Shown here: positions 1 to 9,958 of the stretch, in pieces
Layout: every line of letters begins with the position of its first letter
Numbering within the stretch: position 1 is the first letter of the stretch
Origin: Ruegeria sp. THAF33
GTDB taxonomy: Bacteria > Pseudomonadota > Alphaproteobacteria > Rhodobacterales > Rhodobacteraceae
Assembly (NCBI RefSeq): GCF_009363615.1
Contig: NZ_CP045384.1
Coordinates: 1,858,501 to 1,922,500 of the forward strand
Length of the DNA: 64,000 bases
Reading direction: 5' to 3'
The notes under the pieces: generated by a model
The model's input: only the letters and a program-made list of their open reading frames with translations
Told to the model about the DNA's origin: nothing
Database searches by the model: none
Made by a program: the position numbers and the translations under genes

Positions 1-1294
1 AGGCGACACTGTAAGCTCTGGCGATATCATGGCCGAGATCGAAACCGACAAGGCGACGATGGAATTTGAAGCCGTTGATGAAGGCATCATTGGCAAGATC
101 CTGATCGCTGAAGGTACCGAAGGGGTCAAGGTGAACACCCCTATCGCGGTTCTGGTGGAAGAAGGCGAAGACGCCTCTGCCCTGCCAGCGGCTGCCCCCG
201 CAGCCGCAGCGGTGACCGAGGCCGCCCCTGCGGCGGTTGAGGCCCCCGCTCCTGCCGCTGCCCCCGCTGCTCCGGTCGTTGACCTGTCGCCCGATTGGCC
301 CGCAGATGCAGAGATGAAGTCCGAAACCGTCCGTGAAGCGCTGCGTGACGCGATGGCCGAGGAAATGCGTGGTGACGAAGACGTCTACCTGATGGGTGAA
401 GAAGTCGCCGAATATCAGGGCGCGTATAAAATCAGCCAAGGTCTGCTGGACGAGTTTGGCCCCAAGCGCGTTATCGATACGCCGATCACCGAGCACGGTT
501 TTGCAGGCATCGCCGTTGGTTCAGCCTTTGGAGGTCTGAAACCGATTGTCGAGTTCATGACCTTCAACTTCGCGATGCAGGCGATCGACCAGATCATCAA
601 CTCGGCCGCCAAGACGCTGTACATGTCCGGCGGTCAGATGGGTTGTCCGATCGTCTTCCGCGGCCCCAACGGCGCCGCCGCGCGCGTGGCTGCCCAGCAC
701 AGCCAGGACTATGCTGCCTGGTACATGCAGATCCCCGGCCTGAAGGTGGTGATGCCCTATTCCGCAGCCGACGCCAAGGGCCTGCTGAAATCGGCGATCC
801 GCGACCCCAACCCGGTTGTCTTCCTGGAAAACGAAATCCTCTACGGGCGTTCTTTCGACGTGCCGCAGGTGGATGATCTGACCATCCCGCTGGGCAAGGC
901 ACGTATTTGGCGCGAAGGTTCGGATGTGACCATCGTCAGCTTCGGCATTGGCATGCAATACGCACTCGAAGCCGCCGACAAACTGGCGGAAGAAGGCATC
1001 AGTGCCGAAGTTATCGACCTGCGCACAATCCGCCCGATGGACACTGGCGCAATCATCAACTCGGTGATGAAGACGAACCGTCTGGTGACTGTGGAAGAAG
1101 GTTGGCCGCAAGGTTCGGTCGGCAGCTACATCAGTTCGGTCGTGATGCAGGAAGCGTTCGACTATCTCGACGCCCCGGTCATCAACTGCACCGGCAAAGA
1201 TGTACCGATGCCCTACGCCGCGAACCTCGAAAAGCTGGCCCTGATCACCACCGATGAGGTGATCGCCGCCGTCAAACAAGTGACCTACCGGTAA
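1..1294 (+). CDS. pdhB: Pyruvate dehydrogenase E1 component, beta subunit (5' partial)
   Basis: This is the beta subunit of the E1 part of pyruvate dehydrogenase, which decarboxylates pyruvate with thiamine diphosphate and passes the acetyl group to lipoyl-lysine. The frame is open from base 2, so the true start lies before the window. Visible first is most of a lipoyl domain with the ETDKATME lysine motif, then an Ala/Pro-rich linker, then the transketolase-like E1-beta core starting near base 314. An N-terminal lipoyl domain on E1-beta is a known alphaproteobacterial arrangement. The stop is 14 bases before pdhC, so the two are co-transcribed, presumably with an upstream pdhA. Identity is secure; only the N-terminus is missing. 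Confidence 0.95.
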   Translation, partial: GDTVSSGDIMAEIETDKATMEFEAVDEGIIGKILIAEGTEGVKVNTPIAVLVEEGEDASALPAAAPAAAAVTEAAPAAVEAPAPAAAPAAPVVDLSPDWPADAEMKSETVREALRDAMAEEMRGDEDVYLMGEEVAEYQGAYKISQGLLDEFGPKRVIDTPITEHGFAGIAVGSAFGGLKPIVEFMTFNFAMQAIDQIINSAAKTLYMSGGQMGCPIVFRGPNGAAARVAAQHSQDYAAWYMQIPGLKVVMPYSAADAKGLLKSAIRDPNPVVFLENEILYGRSFDVPQVDDLTIPLGKARIWREGSDVTIVSFGIGMQYALEAADKLAEEGISAEVIDLRTIRPMDTGAIINSVMKTNRLVTVEEGWPQGSVGSYISSVVMQEAFDYLDAPVINCTGKDVPMPYAANLEKLALITTDEVIAAVKQVTYR

Positions 1295-1308
1295 GGAGCG
1301 ACAGACAG

Positions 1309-2607
1309 ATGCCCACCGAAATTCTGATGCCCGCCCTTTCACCCACCATGGAGGAAGGCACGCTTGCCAAATGGCTGGTCAAGGAAGGCGACACCGTTTC
1401 CTCTGGCGACCTGCTGGCCGAGATCGAAACCGACAAGGCCACGATGGAGTTCGAAGCCGTTGATGAAGGCACCATCGGTAAGATCCTGATCGCCGAGGGA
1501 ACCGAAGGCGTTAAGGTCAACACCGCCATTGCTGTTCTGCTGGAAGACGGCGAAAGCGCAGATGACATTGGTGCGACGCCTGCCGCCGCGCCTGCGGCTG
1601 CGCCCGCAGCAGAAACTGCAGCGCCAGCGGCGTCCGAGACGCCAGCCTCTGCCCCTGCCCCGGCTGCTCCGGTCAAGGCTGATGGCGGTCGTGTTTTCGC
1701 CTCACCACTGGCCCGTCGCATTGCGGCGCAAAAAGGTCTTGATCTATCGCAGATCGCCGGCTCTGGCCCGCATGGTCGCATCGTCAAGGCGGATGTGGAA
1801 AGCGCCACAGCCGCACCGGCTGCAGCTGCTCCAGCGCCTGCTACCGCTGCTCCATCTGCGCCTGCGGCACCAACCGGGCCGTCGGCAGACATGGTCGCTC
1901 GGATGTATGAAGGGCGCGAGTACGAGGAAATCCAGCTGGACGGTATGCGCAAAACCATCGCCGCGCGCCTGTCCGAAGCCAAACAGACCATCCCGCATTT
2001 CTATCTGCGTCGTGACATCAAGCTGGACGCGTTGCTCAAGTTCCGCAGCCAGTTGAACAAGCAGTTGGAAGGCCGTGGCGTGAAGCTGAGCGTCAACGAC
2101 TTCATCATCAAGGCCGTCGCCAACGCGCTTCAGCAGGTGCCCGAATGCAACGCCGTCTGGGCGGGTGACCGCGTGCTGCAACTCAAGCCGTCGGACGTGG
2201 CCGTAGCGGTCGCGATCGAGGGCGGGTTGTTCACCCCGGTTCTTCAGGACGCCGACATGAAATCTCTGTCGGCGCTTTCGACCGAGATGAAGGATCTCGC
2301 CGCCCGCGCCCGCGAACGCAAGCTGGCACCGCACGAGTATCAGGGTGGCACGTTTGCCATCTCGAACCTCGGCATGTTCGGCATCGACAATTTCGACGCC
2401 ATCGTGAACCCGCCTCATGCCGGCATTCTGGCGGTGGGTACCGGCGTGAAAAAGCCCGTTGTCGGGGATGATGGAGAACTGACGGTGGCAACCGTAATGT
2501 CCGTTACCATGTCCGTCGATCACCGCGTCATCGACGGCGCGCTGGGGGCAGAACTGCTCAAGGCTATTGTCGACAACCTGGAAAACCCGATGGTCATGCT
2601 GGCCTGA
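1309..2607 (+). CDS. pdhC: Pyruvate dehydrogenase E2, dihydrolipoamide acetyltransferase
   Basis: E2 transfers the acetyl group from lipoyl-lysine to CoA and forms the core of the complex. The 432-residue protein has a lipoyl domain at about 1-78 (lipoylated Lys43 in ETDKA), an Ala/Pro linker, a peripheral-subunit-binding domain at about 129-165, a second Ala/Pro linker, and a catalytic domain from about 205 ending with the DHRVIDG active-site motif (His405). Length and order are normal for a one-lipoyl E2. It directly follows pdhB, and its lipoyl domain is nearly identical to that of pdhB. The two-subunit E1 and the linkage to E1-beta argue for pyruvate rather than 2-oxoglutarate dehydrogenase. 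Confidence 0.96.
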   Translation: MPTEILMPALSPTMEEGTLAKWLVKEGDTVSSGDLLAEIETDKATMEFEAVDEGTIGKILIAEGTEGVKVNTAIAVLLEDGESADDIGATPAAAPAAAPAAETAAPAASETPASAPAPAAPVKADGGRVFASPLARRIAAQKGLDLSQIAGSGPHGRIVKADVESATAAPAAAAPAPATAAPSAPAAPTGPSADMVARMYEGREYEEIQLDGMRKTIAARLSEAKQTIPHFYLRRDIKLDALLKFRSQLNKQLEGRGVKLSVNDFIIKAVANALQQVPECNAVWAGDRVLQLKPSDVAVAVAIEGGLFTPVLQDADMKSLSALSTEMKDLAARARERKLAPHEYQGGTFAISNLGMFGIDNFDAIVNPPHAGILAVGTGVKKPVVGDDGELTVATVMSVTMSVDHRVIDGALGAELLKAIVDNLENPMVMLA

Positions 2608-2757
2608 CGACCCGAATGATGCCCGCGCCCCGGACAGCCGGAGCGCGGGCAGCCTCAAGTGTTTGCACTGAGTTGAACTTGCGTGATCGGGGCACCGATT
2701 GCCCGATCCATCCAAACGCCCCACTTCCTTCAGAAGCAGACGGAAGGCAGGTGCGCG

Positions 2758-3000
2758 ATGCTCTCAAGAAATCTCATTCTCAGCCTGACTGTTTTGGCGA
2801 TACCCGCAGCCACGGCACCTGAATGTGCCATGGCAAAGCCCAACGGCTATCCGGGTGAGCATTCAAAGTTTAAGCCAAACGATCCGGCCGCGATTGCCCG
2901 GCACAAAGCCGCACAGGACAGACGGCAGGAGCTTCGCAAACAAAAACGGGAAGAACGGCGGCGCAAGCGGTTGGACAAACGCGCCAACCGCTCTCGCTGA
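2758..3000 (+). CDS. Small basic exported protein
   Basis: An 80-residue protein of unknown function. The first 25 residues form a signal peptide (positive start, LILSLTVLAIPAATA core, cleavage likely near AMA-KP). The mature part is short and very basic: the last 35 residues are mostly Arg, Lys, Gln and Glu in a helix-like pattern. The frame opens earlier, at 2683, but the ATG at 2758 is preferred because a GGAAGGCAGG-type ribosome site precedes it and the signal peptide starts there. It stands between pdhC and the convergent cysE gene. No family was recognised. Signal peptide and purine-rich leader support a real gene. Confidence 0.6.
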   Translation: MLSRNLILSLTVLAIPAATAPECAMAKPNGYPGEHSKFKPNDPAAIARHKAAQDRRQELRKQKREERRRKRLDKRANRSR

Positions 3001-3004
3001 ACTG

Positions 3005-3814
3005 TTACTGATCCTTACCCAGCATATGATCCATCGAGATCGAAGGCTGGTCGCACCCGGCTTCCCCCACGATCTTGGCGGGGATACCGGCGACGGTCTT
3101 GCAGGGCGGCACCTCTTGCAGCACCACCGAACCGGCCGCGATGCGGCTGCAATGGCCAATGGTGATATTGCCCAGCACCTTGGCCCCGGCTCCGATCAGA
3201 ACACCGTCTCCGATTTTTGGATGACGGTCTTCTTCTTCCTTTCCGGTTCCGCCCAGTGTCACCGAGTGCAGCATCGACACGTTGTCACCCACCACTGCCG
3301 TCTCGCCAATCACGATGGAATGGGCATGGTCAATCATGATGCCCTTGCCGATTTTGGCTGCCGGGTGAATGTCGATCCCGAAAATTTCGGATGAGCGCAT
3401 CTGGAAGAAATAGGCCAGATCATAGCGCCCCTTGCGCCACAACCAATGGGCCACGCGATATGCCTGCATGGCCTGGTACCCTTTGAAATACAGGATCGGC
3501 TGCAACAGCCGATGACAGGCCGGGTCACGTTCGTAAACGGCCATAAGGTCCGCCCGAGCAGCTTCGAGCAAACCCGGATCGTCGGCATATGCCTCATCCA
3601 CGATTTCACGCAGAACCATCATCGACATTTCGTTCGAGCACAGCTTGGCCGCCACCCGATATGAAAGCGCCCGTTCAAGGCTGCGGTGATGCAGGATACA
3701 GGCGTGCACGAGCCCCCCCATGAGGGGCTCTTTCTCGACGGCCGCATGGGCCTCGGATGTGATACGGGTCCAGACCGGATCAACCGGTGTCACATGGCTG
3801 CGCTTTTCGAACAT
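3005..3814 (-). CDS. cysE: Serine O-acetyltransferase
   Basis: CysE acetylates L-serine with acetyl-CoA to give O-acetylserine, the carbon skeleton for cysteine synthesis. The 269-residue protein has the all-helical N-terminal SATase domain (about 1-140) and a left-handed beta-helix of hexapeptide repeats (about 140-250), including the DIHPAAKIGKG and GETAVVGDNV segments and the conserved histidines of the active site (DHAHS, LHSVTLGG). Length is typical. It ends just after the convergent small exported gene and is divergent from the DksA-like gene. Feedback inhibition by cysteine is a family property; nothing in the DNA shows its regulation. Confidence 0.95.
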   Translation of the reverse strand: MFEKRSHVTPVDPVWTRITSEAHAAVEKEPLMGGLVHACILHHRSLERALSYRVAAKLCSNEMSMMVLREIVDEAYADDPGLLEAARADLMAVYERDPACHRLLQPILYFKGYQAMQAYRVAHWLWRKGRYDLAYFFQMRSSEIFGIDIHPAAKIGKGIMIDHAHSIVIGETAVVGDNVSMLHSVTLGGTGKEEEDRHPKIGDGVLIGAGAKVLGNITIGHCSRIAAGSVVLQEVPPCKTVAGIPAKIVGEAGCDQPSISMDHMLGKDQ

Positions 3815-3897
3815 GGCTTTGATCCTTTGCTGCGCCTAGAATGCCATTTAGTGGCAAAAAGACCAAACGCAAACCCATGATCGGTCATGTAACGAAA

Positions 3898-4236
3898 ATG
3901 AATGAGTCAGAGCGCACCCATTTCGAAACACGAATTCGCGAACGATTGGCGGAATTGCAGCAGATGTCAGCGTCGGGGCAGCAGGCTCAGGCTGTTGTCG
4001 AGCTGGATCAACAGGCCGTTGGACGGCTGAGCCGCATGGATGCGCTGCAAAATCAAGCCATGGCCAAGGCACAGCAGGCCAATCGCGACATGGAAACACG
4101 CCGGCTTCTGGCCGCGTTGGAACGGCTTGACGACGGCGAGTTCGGATATTGCGAAGACTGCGGAGAGCGCATTCCGGATGGGCGGCTGAATCTGGATCTG
4201 GCTGCCAGCAAATGCGTCAGCTGCGCGTCCGGCTAG
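3898..4236 (+). CDS. DksA/TraR-family C4 zinc-finger protein
   Basis: A 112-residue member of the DksA/TraR family, proteins that enter the RNA polymerase secondary channel or bind zinc through a C-terminal finger. A helical N-terminal part is followed by a four-cysteine finger with Cys85, Cys88, Cys106 and Cys109 (CEDC...CVSC) and the typical GERIPDGRL segment. It is shorter than DksA (about 150 residues) and lacks a clear acidic tip motif, so a ppGpp-linked role is not assured. The frame opens at 3841; Met at 3898 and at 3877 are both possible and neither has a strong ribosome site. Its 3' end overlaps the convergent gene after GTA g15 by 20 bases. Confidence 0.8.
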   Translation: MNESERTHFETRIRERLAELQQMSASGQQAQAVVELDQQAVGRLSRMDALQNQAMAKAQQANRDMETRRLLAALERLDDGEFGYCEDCGERIPDGRLNLDLAASKCVSCASG

Positions 4237-4513
4237 CCTGAAATCTGGCAAGCTGGTGCAGAACCATCTCAAAACACTGGCAATATTGCAGATCGTCAAA
4301 CCCGGGTTCATCGGCCAGGGCCCTGTTTCGCGCAACAGCCATGAGAGAACCATTGCCGTAAACCGGGTGGAGCTTGCCCGTGCGCTCCAAATGCCTGTCG
4401 GCCAATTCCGCCTCGTGGATCATCCGCACACACAAAGCCCCCCTGTCCGGCTGCGGCACGGCCAGCAAGGCGCGCGCCGCAGCACTGACATCCCCATGCA
4501 GAACCGGCCGCAT
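4217..4513 (-). CDS. Small protein coupled to GTA g15 (function unknown)
   Basis: A 98-residue protein with no function I can assign. Its start codon overlaps the g15 stop as TGATG, so it is almost certainly translated from the GTA message. The sequence starts MRPVLHGDVSAAARALL and looks soluble and helical, with a DDLQYCQC segment near the C-terminus; I see no signal peptide or membrane helix. I recall similar small proteins after g15 in other Rhodobacterales, but this is from memory. An in-frame upstream Met (4546) lies inside g15 and is less likely. The 3' end overlaps the convergent DksA-like gene by 20 bases. Confidence 0.7.
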   Translation of the reverse strand: MRPVLHGDVSAAARALLAVPQPDRGALCVRMIHEAELADRHLERTGKLHPVYGNGSLMAVARNRALADEPGFDDLQYCQCFEMVLHQLARFQASRTRS

Positions 4514-7500
4514 CAGGCAGCTTGCCCAACCGCAAGACGCGACCAAGCACCCGGTCCGAATACAGCAGATACTTGGGCCACTTCGACCTCATAGCTCCCG
4601 GACAGACCATCCGCAGCTTTCATGGCAGTCGAATAGGTCCACCTTGGTTCGGATATCAGTTCTTCGCGCAGAACGGTTCCAACCGAAATGACACGGACCA
4701 GGTAGGATTCGCTTTCTTCGCCCAGGGGAATCTCCAGCCCCGACCAGTCATCCGCATCCGTTCGGGCACGTCGGATCCACGTAAGCTCATCCCCGGCGGT
4801 ACCAGACCGAACCCGCATGTGCACAGGCGCATAGGGGCGCAATCCGTTGCCTGCAAACGAGGCAATCAGGTGTTGATAGGACGGGTCATCATAGCCGCGG
4901 GTCGCAGGCCCAATGCGATAATGTTTGGCAAGACGCCTTTCGTTTCGCAGCAGGCTGATCTGTTGCACCCTGTCATTCAACAGAACGAATACTGATCCGT
5001 CCGGCCAGACATCAGGCATCAAGGCGTCTGTTCCCAGTTGACCCCTGAGCCGCCCGGACAACGCGTATACATCCGGGGCCTCGAGCGCCGCGTCAGCGAA
5101 CTGAAAAACCTCCCAGTTACCGGGTGTTCCGTCTCCGATTGCAGCCAGATTGACGCCATTCATCACCGAGCTGCGTGGGCGGGATTCCAACTGACCCGTA
5201 AGCAGTTTGACCTTCATGGCAGGGCCCTCATCCCAGACACCGACATTGGCGCGTCTCAGCGGTGTTTCGGTCACGCCGACCACGGCCCGCTGGGCAATGA
5301 CGTCGCTCAGGCGATAGCTATCGTCGCTGGACGAGGAATAGACCGCTGCCGCCCCGGGCCATGGATCTCCGGTAACGGCCAGATAGGGCGCATGAGGGGC
5401 CTCGGCCCCCGTGATCAAGGGCAGGTCCAGAAAAACCGGCAGCACGGGGACCGGCGCCGCATATGGTTTGACCGTTGCCAGGTCGTCATTCAATTCGGAC
5501 GCTTTGTACACGCCCTGTTCGATCCGGACCGCTTCAACCAGTTGCAGGTCGGCGGATTCCAACCGGTCGATCCGGTACACCGGCCCGGTTTCAGCATCTG
5601 TCAAACGAACCAGATCCCCTGCCCCCAGATGCATTTGAGACGGCGGAAGCGCAAACCGAACCGTATCACGGGAAACTCTGGCTTCGCTCAACCAGCGTTC
5701 GGCCGTTTGCCGCCCTTCGGTACGGGTCATGGACAGAGGCATCTCATTCACGGATACGGAATGGGTGCGATCATCGGGCAAAACCGCCTCTTCCGCGACG
5801 ACATCATGATCCGCGTCCGACTGAACAAAGCGCAGACGAACGCGCCCGGTCATTTCGGCCTCGGCCTCACGCCGGTGTTCGACCGTCCCTTCAAGATCGC
5901 GGCTGATCGCCAGATGATCGGGGTTCAAGGCAACCGCGCCATACCCGTCGCGCATCTGGAACTTCAACACTCCATCCCTTTCGATCGCATCAAACCCATA
6001 GCGCAGCATCAGCGGCTGCAAGGCGGAACGGGCATTCGTCACGTCTTCGATGACATACCCGCGGACCACACCGTACAGACCAGAGACGTCTATATCCGTG
6101 ACACCCGCACCGTGGCAGATTTCGGTCACCACGGAGGCCAACGTGCGAGACCCGGACCGACCGTTCAGCCAGTGCCCTCTGGGATAGTTCTCGCCATCGT
6201 CCCACTGGCTTTTCAGGTTCGGAAAGGTCGGAAACGGACGGGTATCCCATGCCCAGACATACGCGTTTGCCATGTCCAGCATCGGCGCGCCATAGATGTC
6301 CGAGATCGGATTGACCTTCGGATCGCTCCAATAGCCAAGCATCGCGGTCAGATACTGAACCTGAATGAAGTCGTCGCGCAGCCCGTTTGAATACGCGGGC
6401 AACAGCGATTCCGATGACTTCGGGTCCAGGAATTTGTTCGGCTGATTCGTGCCCTTGTCGATTGCCGCACACCCCAACTCGGTGAACCAGATCGGTTTCG
6501 ATTCGGGCACCCAATCGGTCGGGTTGGGTTGACGCATACCTCCGATCCGTTCGTGATGCGAATTCGACCACCAGTTGCGCAGGTCCTTGTATCTCCAGAT
6601 CCACGGCTCGTCATACCCCTGATCTTTGATCGGAGTCCTGATCTGCGCTTCCGCCTCTTCCGGAGAGGCGTAGTACCAGTCATACCCTTCACCGCCTTCG
6701 ATATTGCTGCGAAGATACCCCAGGTCGTAAATCGAAGGCGCGCCGGCCTCGGCGTCCAGATGATGTTCACCGTCACGCCAATCGGACAACGGCATGTAGT
6801 TGTCGATGCCGATGAAATCGATGTTGTCGTCCGCCCAAAGAGGGTCGAGGTGAAAATACCTGTCGCTGGTGCCCTTTGGCTGGTATCCGAAATACTCGCT
6901 CCAATCCGCTGCATAGCCGATTTTCGTGTCCGGCCCCAGAATCTGACGCACCTCGGCCGCCAAGGCGCGAAGCTGCGCAACGGCCGGAAAGCCCGAAGCC
7001 CCCCTGATCTGCGTCAGGCCACGCATCTCGGACGAGATGCAGAACGACGAAACGCCGCCGGCAGCCTTGCACAGCATGGCATAGTGCAGAATGAAGCGCC
7101 GCAGGCTCCATTCCTGAGGGCCGGAATATGTGATGATTTCTTTGGCCGTGACACCGCTGTCCCCCAGCAGCCCGCCAAAGCTACCGCCCCCGGAGACCCA
7201 AGTTAAACCGGTATCCCCTCTGTCGTCAGGCCGACCACCCGGTCTGGGCCTGACCAGACCACCCGAGCCACTGCCGGTGCCGCCCGATCCGTTCGTACCC
7301 TGGTTGATCGCAAAATCTTGCGCACGTGCTGTTCCGAAGAACGCGGCGACCTGTGCATCGGCCGATGCCGTCTGGTCCGCAGAACCCGGACGCCCCGGCG
7401 CCACATCGAGGGTGATCCGCCCACGCCATGGCAGGTGATGCTGACTTGACGCATCCGACCAGGGATCAGGTAGCCCGTTCCCCGGCAATTGCTCCATCAG

Positions 7501-8628
7501 GATGAATGGGTAAAACATCACCCGTTTGCCGGATTGGTTCAGATGCCGGATCGCCTCGACCACGGCCGCATCAGCCGGAGTCCCCCCATAGACCGGGCGG
7601 CCGTTCTGTCGCACCACAAGCCCGGCGTCGCTTCGGGCCTGATCAGATACGATCCAGGGCATATCGCTGCTGTCGTTCTCACGCTGTTCGATCTTTGGCC
7701 GGATCTTGCAGTGTCCGCATCTCAGGTCATCGCCGAACCACGACACCACCAATGATGCAGCATCGCAATTGGGCAACTCGCTTTCCAGCGCTCGGGTCGA
7801 GGAGACAATATCCGAGGTGCCTGACGCGGAATGTGCGTTTGCAGGCCAGCTCTTGCCAGATTGTGAATAATTCACCTGAGAGCTGGCCAGAGCGTATTCT
7901 CCGGTCCCAGGTATCATGGCGACCCCGCGCACGATCTGAGGCAATGCACTGTCGTGATCGGGCATGTCCCGCTGCGTGGGGCGCACAACTTCAAATGAAA
8001 ACTGCGGCACCCGGTTGCCGAAAGCGCCGAGCGGGAAATCCTCGATCACGACATAGGCGGTTCCGCGATATGCTGGAACCGTTCCAGCGCCTTCAATCGC
8101 CTCGATCAGAGGATCCGGCAACTGATCCCACGTGCCATGGTAAACCCGCATGTTGAGGCTGGATCGATCTTGTTCCTCTCCATCCGCCCAAATCCGCGCG
8201 ACATCGGCAATCTCACCGGCGCCAACCGCAATCGCCAGCGAAATCGAGTAACTGTACGTGACGGTAGTCACCTCAGGGGTCTTGGGTTTCCCCTTGCCCC
8301 CGCCGCCGCCACCCTCTGTGGTGGTCGTCTGGGTCTCGAGAAAATCCGAAGCCCAAATGACCTGACCACCCACACGCATACGGCCAAACACGGTGGTCAC
8401 CGGCACACCTTCGCCGGTTTCCGTCAACCGAAACCTATCCATACGGCCGGTTTCAACGACTTCACTGCCGCTGCCCATAACGGACTGGTTAAAGAACTTC
8501 TGATCAAGGACCCGCCCGACCGTCGCACCAACGGCCCGACCGATAATTGCGGTTGAAAGGCCCGCAACCGTGCCCCCGATCGAACCGCCCAGCGCGGCCC
8601 CGGCTGCAGAAAGAAGAATAGTGGCCAT
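4513..8628 (-). CDS. GTA tail-fibre/host-specificity protein (RcGTA gp15 orthologue)
   Basis: A 1371-residue protein, the largest of the cluster, expected at the tail tip where it contacts recipient cells. The N-terminus has a Gly/Ala-rich hydrophobic stretch (about 5-35). The middle (roughly 400-720) is the GTA TIM-barrel-like glycoside-hydrolase-related domain, recognisable from the EWSLRRFILHYAMLCK and IDFIGIDNYMPLSDW segments. A phage-tail baseplate-type domain follows, with an Ig-like C-terminal region. A Gly/Pro-rich low-complexity linker lies near residues 450-480. The ATG at 8628 overlaps the g14 stop (TGATG); an upstream in-frame Met at 8871 lies inside g14 and is not the start. Slightly longer than the R. 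capsulatus protein as I remember it. Confidence 0.92.
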   Translation of the reverse strand: MATILLSAAGAALGGSIGGTVAGLSTAIIGRAVGATVGRVLDQKFFNQSVMGSGSEVVETGRMDRFRLTETGEGVPVTTVFGRMRVGGQVIWASDFLETQTTTTEGGGGGGKGKPKTPEVTTVTYSYSISLAIAVGAGEIADVARIWADGEEQDRSSLNMRVYHGTWDQLPDPLIEAIEGAGTVPAYRGTAYVVIEDFPLGAFGNRVPQFSFEVVRPTQRDMPDHDSALPQIVRGVAMIPGTGEYALASSQVNYSQSGKSWPANAHSASGTSDIVSSTRALESELPNCDAASLVVSWFGDDLRCGHCKIRPKIEQRENDSSDMPWIVSDQARSDAGLVVRQNGRPVYGGTPADAAVVEAIRHLNQSGKRVMFYPFILMEQLPGNGLPDPWSDASSQHHLPWRGRITLDVAPGRPGSADQTASADAQVAAFFGTARAQDFAINQGTNGSGGTGSGSGGLVRPRPGGRPDDRGDTGLTWVSGGGSFGGLLGDSGVTAKEIITYSGPQEWSLRRFILHYAMLCKAAGGVSSFCISSEMRGLTQIRGASGFPAVAQLRALAAEVRQILGPDTKIGYAADWSEYFGYQPKGTSDRYFHLDPLWADDNIDFIGIDNYMPLSDWRDGEHHLDAEAGAPSIYDLGYLRSNIEGGEGYDWYYASPEEAEAQIRTPIKDQGYDEPWIWRYKDLRNWWSNSHHERIGGMRQPNPTDWVPESKPIWFTELGCAAIDKGTNQPNKFLDPKSSESLLPAYSNGLRDDFIQVQYLTAMLGYWSDPKVNPISDIYGAPMLDMANAYVWAWDTRPFPTFPNLKSQWDDGENYPRGHWLNGRSGSRTLASVVTEICHGAGVTDIDVSGLYGVVRGYVIEDVTNARSALQPLMLRYGFDAIERDGVLKFQMRDGYGAVALNPDHLAISRDLEGTVEHRREAEAEMTGRVRLRFVQSDADHDVVAEEAVLPDDRTHSVSVNEMPLSMTRTEGRQTAERWLSEARVSRDTVRFALPPSQMHLGAGDLVRLTDAETGPVYRIDRLESADLQLVEAVRIEQGVYKASELNDDLATVKPYAAPVPVLPVFLDLPLITGAEAPHAPYLAVTGDPWPGAAAVYSSSSDDSYRLSDVIAQRAVVGVTETPLRRANVGVWDEGPAMKVKLLTGQLESRPRSSVMNGVNLAAIGDGTPGNWEVFQFADAALEAPDVYALSGRLRGQLGTDALMPDVWPDGSVFVLLNDRVQQISLLRNERRLAKHYRIGPATRGYDDPSYQHLIASFAGNGLRPYAPVHMRVRSGTAGDELTWIRRARTDADDWSGLEIPLGEESESYLVRVISVGTVLREELISEPRWTYSTAMKAADGLSGSYEVEVAQVSAVFGPGAWSRLAVGQAA

Positions 8629-9074
8629 CAATGCATCTCCATCGGGAATTCGAAACAGGAAACGATACGGCGGCACCAAGGCCTGCTCAGTGCGTTCTCC
8701 ACGACGCCGTGGCCGGAATACGCGTGAATAAAGCGCGGCTCGGGGTGCGTGGTACTGACGATGCCCAGATGCTTGGCGACGCTTGCATCGCGCATCCGAA
8801 ACAGCAGAACATCCCCCGATGCCATCTCGCCTATTGGTTTTTCGACCAGATGCCGTCTGGCAGCCACCCACATCCGTTCCTCACCCTGCGGTTCGGACCA
8901 GTCCATGCTGTAGGCCGGAACAGATTCAGGTTCCCGCCCGATCACGGCGCGCCAAACGCCGCGCAACAGGCCCAGACAATCCGCACCGGCACCTTTGACC
9001 GAGGCCTGATGCATATAAGGCGTTCCAAGCCAATTGCGCGCCTCTGTCACAATATCCTCTCTACGTATCGTCAT
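8628..9074 (-). CDS. GTA NlpC/P60-type cell-wall peptidase (gp14 orthologue)
   Basis: A 148-residue NlpC/P60 cysteine peptidase, thought to open peptidoglycan cross-links for the GTA tail during DNA delivery. The catalytic cysteine is Cys33 in GADCLGLL; the partner histidine lies in the HLGIVSTTH segment, with a later HAYSGHG motif near the C-terminus. No signal peptide, consistent with assembly into the tail in the cytoplasm. Its ATG overlaps the g13 stop (ATGA) and its stop overlaps the g15 start. Length is normal for the family. Confidence 0.92.
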   Translation of the reverse strand: MTIRREDIVTEARNWLGTPYMHQASVKGAGADCLGLLRGVWRAVIGREPESVPAYSMDWSEPQGEERMWVAARRHLVEKPIGEMASGDVLLFRMRDASVAKHLGIVSTTHPEPRFIHAYSGHGVVENALSRPWCRRIVSCFEFPMEMH

Positions 9075-9958
9075 CGTAAGCTGCCTCCGCTATTGGCTTT
9101 GCTTTTCTTGGGAACAGCCATGACCCAGTCTTCGCCCGGAAGATCTGGAAACCCTTGAAAATTCAGAAAGTTGTTGAACTTGAACTGGCAGGTTTCCATG
9201 CGTTTGTCGCATCCTGCCCGCAGTTTCACACTGTCGCCGATCGCCAGGCTTGCCCCGAAACCGGACCAAAGCGTGATCTCGCGCCCGGTTGCCGTCTGCC
9301 TGTCATTCTTGATCGAAGACCACAACCCCTTGGCAGAACCGGACAAAACATCCACGCGCCCCCGTTCGAACCAGCCTTCTTCAATGGTCTGGCCTCCTAC
9401 AACATGCAAAAGGGTGCCGCCATCGAAACCCGAGATCACACCGTCGAACCAATACCCCGGCGTGTCGGTGTTGAACCGGCAGGCCCGATCCCCCAACACA
9501 GCCGTGCAAGGCTTTTGGTAAACGCGCCCCAAAGGGCGGTTCAGCAAGTCGGTCAGGCCACGCAATTCCGCATGGAACGCGCCGCCAGAGCGGCGCAATT
9601 CACCGATAGAACCACGGAACTGAAGGACGCGCTGATCCAGATCTGCCCAATTGACAAGCCAGGCGCGCACTTCGGCCCCGTCAAAACGCCCCGCTTCGAT
9701 ATCCTCGTCGCGAATGGCCGCGTCAGACAGGGCGCCCATCGCTTCCGTGTTGTCGATGGACAGGCCCGTGGCCTGCTCGATGGCGGCGGCCGTCAGGCCG
9801 GTACTGGCCTTGAAGGTCAACCCGTCAAAACTCAGCTCCATGTCGTGGTCGGTGAAACCGTATTCCTGCCCGTCCGTGCGTTTGATCGCCCAACAGCGGC
9901 AGACCGTTGTCAACCCGCTTTGCAGATGCGCGTGCAGACCCTTAATATCTTCAGCCAT
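9071..9958 (-). CDS. GTA tail hub protein, DUF2163 (gp13 orthologue)
   Basis: A 295-residue DUF2163 protein, the hub at the tail tip. Four cysteines, Cys151, Cys160, Cys250 and Cys257, are spaced as two pairs in the C-terminal half; the RcGTA hub is reported to hold an iron-sulfur cluster, and these are the obvious candidate ligands here (inference). Start and stop both overlap neighbours: TGATG with g12 and ATGA with g14. The protein is full length and has no export signal. Confidence 0.92.
   Translation of the reverse strand: MAEDIKGLHAHLQSGLTTVCRCWAIKRTDGQEYGFTDHDMELSFDGLTFKASTGLTAAAIEQATGLSIDNTEAMGALSDAAIRDEDIEAGRFDGAEVRAWLVNWADLDQRVLQFRGSIGELRRSGGAFHAELRGLTDLLNRPLGRVYQKPCTAVLGDRACRFNTDTPGYWFDGVISGFDGGTLLHVVGGQTIEEGWFERGRVDVLSGSAKGLWSSIKNDRQTATGREITLWSGFGASLAIGDSVKLRAGCDKRMETCQFKFNNFLNFQGFPDLPGEDWVMAVPKKSKANSGGSLR

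Noticed and set aside
2622..2651. A GC-rich inverted repeat (GCCCGCGC/GCGCGGGC) after pdhC as a terminator.
   Set aside because: The loop is long and no T-run follows, so it is not listed as a terminator.
5038..6390. A 450-codon plus-strand open frame opposite GTA g15.
   Set aside because: It is a shadow of g15 in GC-rich DNA: no ribosome site, no family similarity and biased composition.
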